This document shows, one piece after another, positions 63,289-64,000 of a DNA stretch of 64,000 nt. Source of the stretch: Skermanella aerolata KACC 11604 (GTDB taxonomy: Bacteria > Pseudomonadota > Alphaproteobacteria > Azospirillales > Azospirillaceae); the NCBI RefSeq assembly GCF_000936425.1, contig NZ_AVFK01000004.1, positions 1 to 64,000 of the forward strand. The letters run 5' to 3'. The notes beneath the pieces are model-generated. The model was not told where the DNA came from and searched no databases. It saw only the letters and a list, made by a program, of their open reading frames with translations. The position numbers and the translations under genes are program-made. Within the stretch, counting starts at the first letter, position 1. Every line of letters begins with the position of its first letter.

Positions 63289-63842
63289 AGGCAAGGGAAC
63301 CGTTCCGGGTACTCGTGGCGGATGACGAACCGATGCTGCTGGACAGCTACCGCTACGTCATCGACGACCTGTCGCCCCGGCGCGACAGGATGACCGAACT
63401 GGAGGAACAGCTGTTCGGCCCGGCGGACACGCCGCCGACGCCGGAGGTCGAGTTGTGCTGCGTCCGGCAGGGCGAAGCCGCCGTCGCCCATGTTCGCGAC
63501 GCACTGGCGGCGGGCAGGCGGTTCGGCGCCGCTTTCCTGGATATGCGCATGCCTCCCGGCATCAGCGGACTGGAAGCCGCCAAACGCATCCGCGCGCTGG
63601 ACAGCCTGATCAACATTGTGATCGTCAGCGGCTTCGCCGGCGTCGATGCCCGCAAGATCACCCACGACGTTCCCCCGGCCGACCGTCTCTTCTTCCTCGC
63701 CAAGCCTTTCCAGGCGCGGGAGTTGCAGCAATACGTCCTGTCCTTCTCCGCCCGGCTGGAAAACGATCGGATCGAGAAGGAACGCCGGGACGAAGAGCTG
63801 GAAGCGGCAGCCGACACCCGCCGGCCCCTTCACGCGAACTGA
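63285..63842 (+). CDS. Response regulator with C-terminal coiled coil
   Basis: A 185-residue receiver protein, start ATGA-overlapping the kinase stop. VLVADDEPMLLDSY gives the acidic pair, GAAFLDMRMPPGISGLEA the phospho-acceptor (Asp86), and LFFLAKPFQARELQQYV the switch Lys. Between beta-1 and beta-3 it has an insertion of about 30 residues (DLSPRRDRMTELEEQLFGPADTPPTPEVE). The tail after residue 150 is a charged helix (ENDRIEKERRDEELEAA), with no DNA-binding domain. It is surely the partner of the CHASE4 kinase. Confidence 0.9.
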   Translation: MKAREPFRVLVADDEPMLLDSYRYVIDDLSPRRDRMTELEEQLFGPADTPPTPEVELCCVRQGEAAVAHVRDALAAGRRFGAAFLDMRMPPGISGLEAAKRIRALDSLINIVIVSGFAGVDARKITHDVPPADRLFFLAKPFQARELQQYVLSFSARLENDRIEKERRDEELEAAADTRRPLHAN

Positions 63843-63874
63843 GGGCCGGAGCGGAGACCCGCGACGGCTCGTGG

Positions 63875-63899
63875 CAGTATATACTGGGGTCTGTATATA
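63875..63899. promoter_or_regulatory. AT-rich palindrome after the response regulator gene
   Basis: CAGTATATACTG (63875-63886) is a perfect palindrome, and TATATAC (63878-63884) with GTATATA (63893-63899) makes an inverted repeat around TGGGGTCT. It lies 33 bases after the response regulator stop in an AT-rich stretch running to the window end, where no gene is seen. It may be an operator for the next gene. Confidence 0.4.
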
Positions 63900-64000
63900 T
63901 CGGGAGCTGTCATGCTGTATTCGTTCATAAGCACAAAACGCAGCCTTTAGCTGAAAAGTAGAAAGTAATTGCATCGCGGTCCGGCTGAATACTATTGTGC

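Noticed and set aside
63875-63899. LexA-type SOS box
   Set aside because: CTGTATATAT looks like a half site, but the ACAG half is missing and alphaproteobacterial LexA uses GTTC-type sites.

Overview
The window is GC-rich, densely coded chromosomal DNA of an alphaproteobacterium. The gene content (DUF2076 protein, OpgC/OpgG/OpgH homologues, class III alcohol dehydrogenase, EgtD, malate synthase G, CHASE4 kinases) and the codon bias point to a Rhodospirillales/Azospirillaceae-type organism such as Skermanella or Azospirillum. That placement is an inference from gene families. No rRNA, tRNA, CRISPR array or intact insertion sequence was seen.

Layout. 0-3 kb: end of a BI-1 membrane protein, two small-family proteins and a ZIP metal transporter. 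3-7.5 kb: acyl-CoA dehydrogenase divergent from a CitF-type CoA transferase and a class I fumarase, an organic-acid catabolic set without the other citrate lyase subunits. 7.9-13.2 kb: mixed genes (OpgC-like acyltransferase, DUF2188-like protein, a lone phage-type RecA-like ATPase, ergothioneine methyltransferase EgtD, GNAT, Rpn nuclease). 13.3-16.8 kb: FAD lactate/glycolate-type dehydrogenase, a deletion scar joining two gene remnants, a GntR regulator and PaiB. 16.8-17.1 kb: a 137-bp nested-palindrome element whose second copy lies at 41.2 kb. 17.1-24.2 kb: SH3 lipoprotein, CHASE4-PAS histidine kinase, divergent opgH/opgG for periplasmic glucans, and a uracil-DNA-glycosylase-like protein.

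24.4-33.9 kb is the most striking part: nine tightly coupled genes encoding inositol-3-phosphate synthase, an HD-like hydrolase, a methyltransferase, a Gfo/Idh dehydrogenase, a zinc-ribbon metallo-beta-lactamase-fold protein, a YcaO protein, an inosose-isomerase-like TIM barrel, a GT4 glycosyltransferase and a PIG-L deacetylase. The order suggests a glycosyl-inositol metabolite built with mycothiol-like logic, then elaborated by a YcaO enzyme. No precursor peptide is visible.

34-46 kb: a degenerate receiver, MFS exporter, TRIC-type channel, FMN reductase, glutathione-dependent formaldehyde dehydrogenase, Tim44-domain protein, a stand-alone sigma-1.1-like protein, PhyH dioxygenase, FadL porin and a CBS protein. 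45-58 kb: two flavin oxidoreductases, a lone OLD-like ATPase/TOPRIM nuclease, malate synthase G (TTG start), DUF2780 and chorismate-lyase-like proteins, a half-length glycosyltransferase, an SLC13 permease, CspA and a 41-aa membrane protein. 58-63.8 kb: a second unusual operon with a SET-domain methyltransferase, a transporter-HEAT-cNMP fusion, a CHASE4 histidine kinase and a response regulator.
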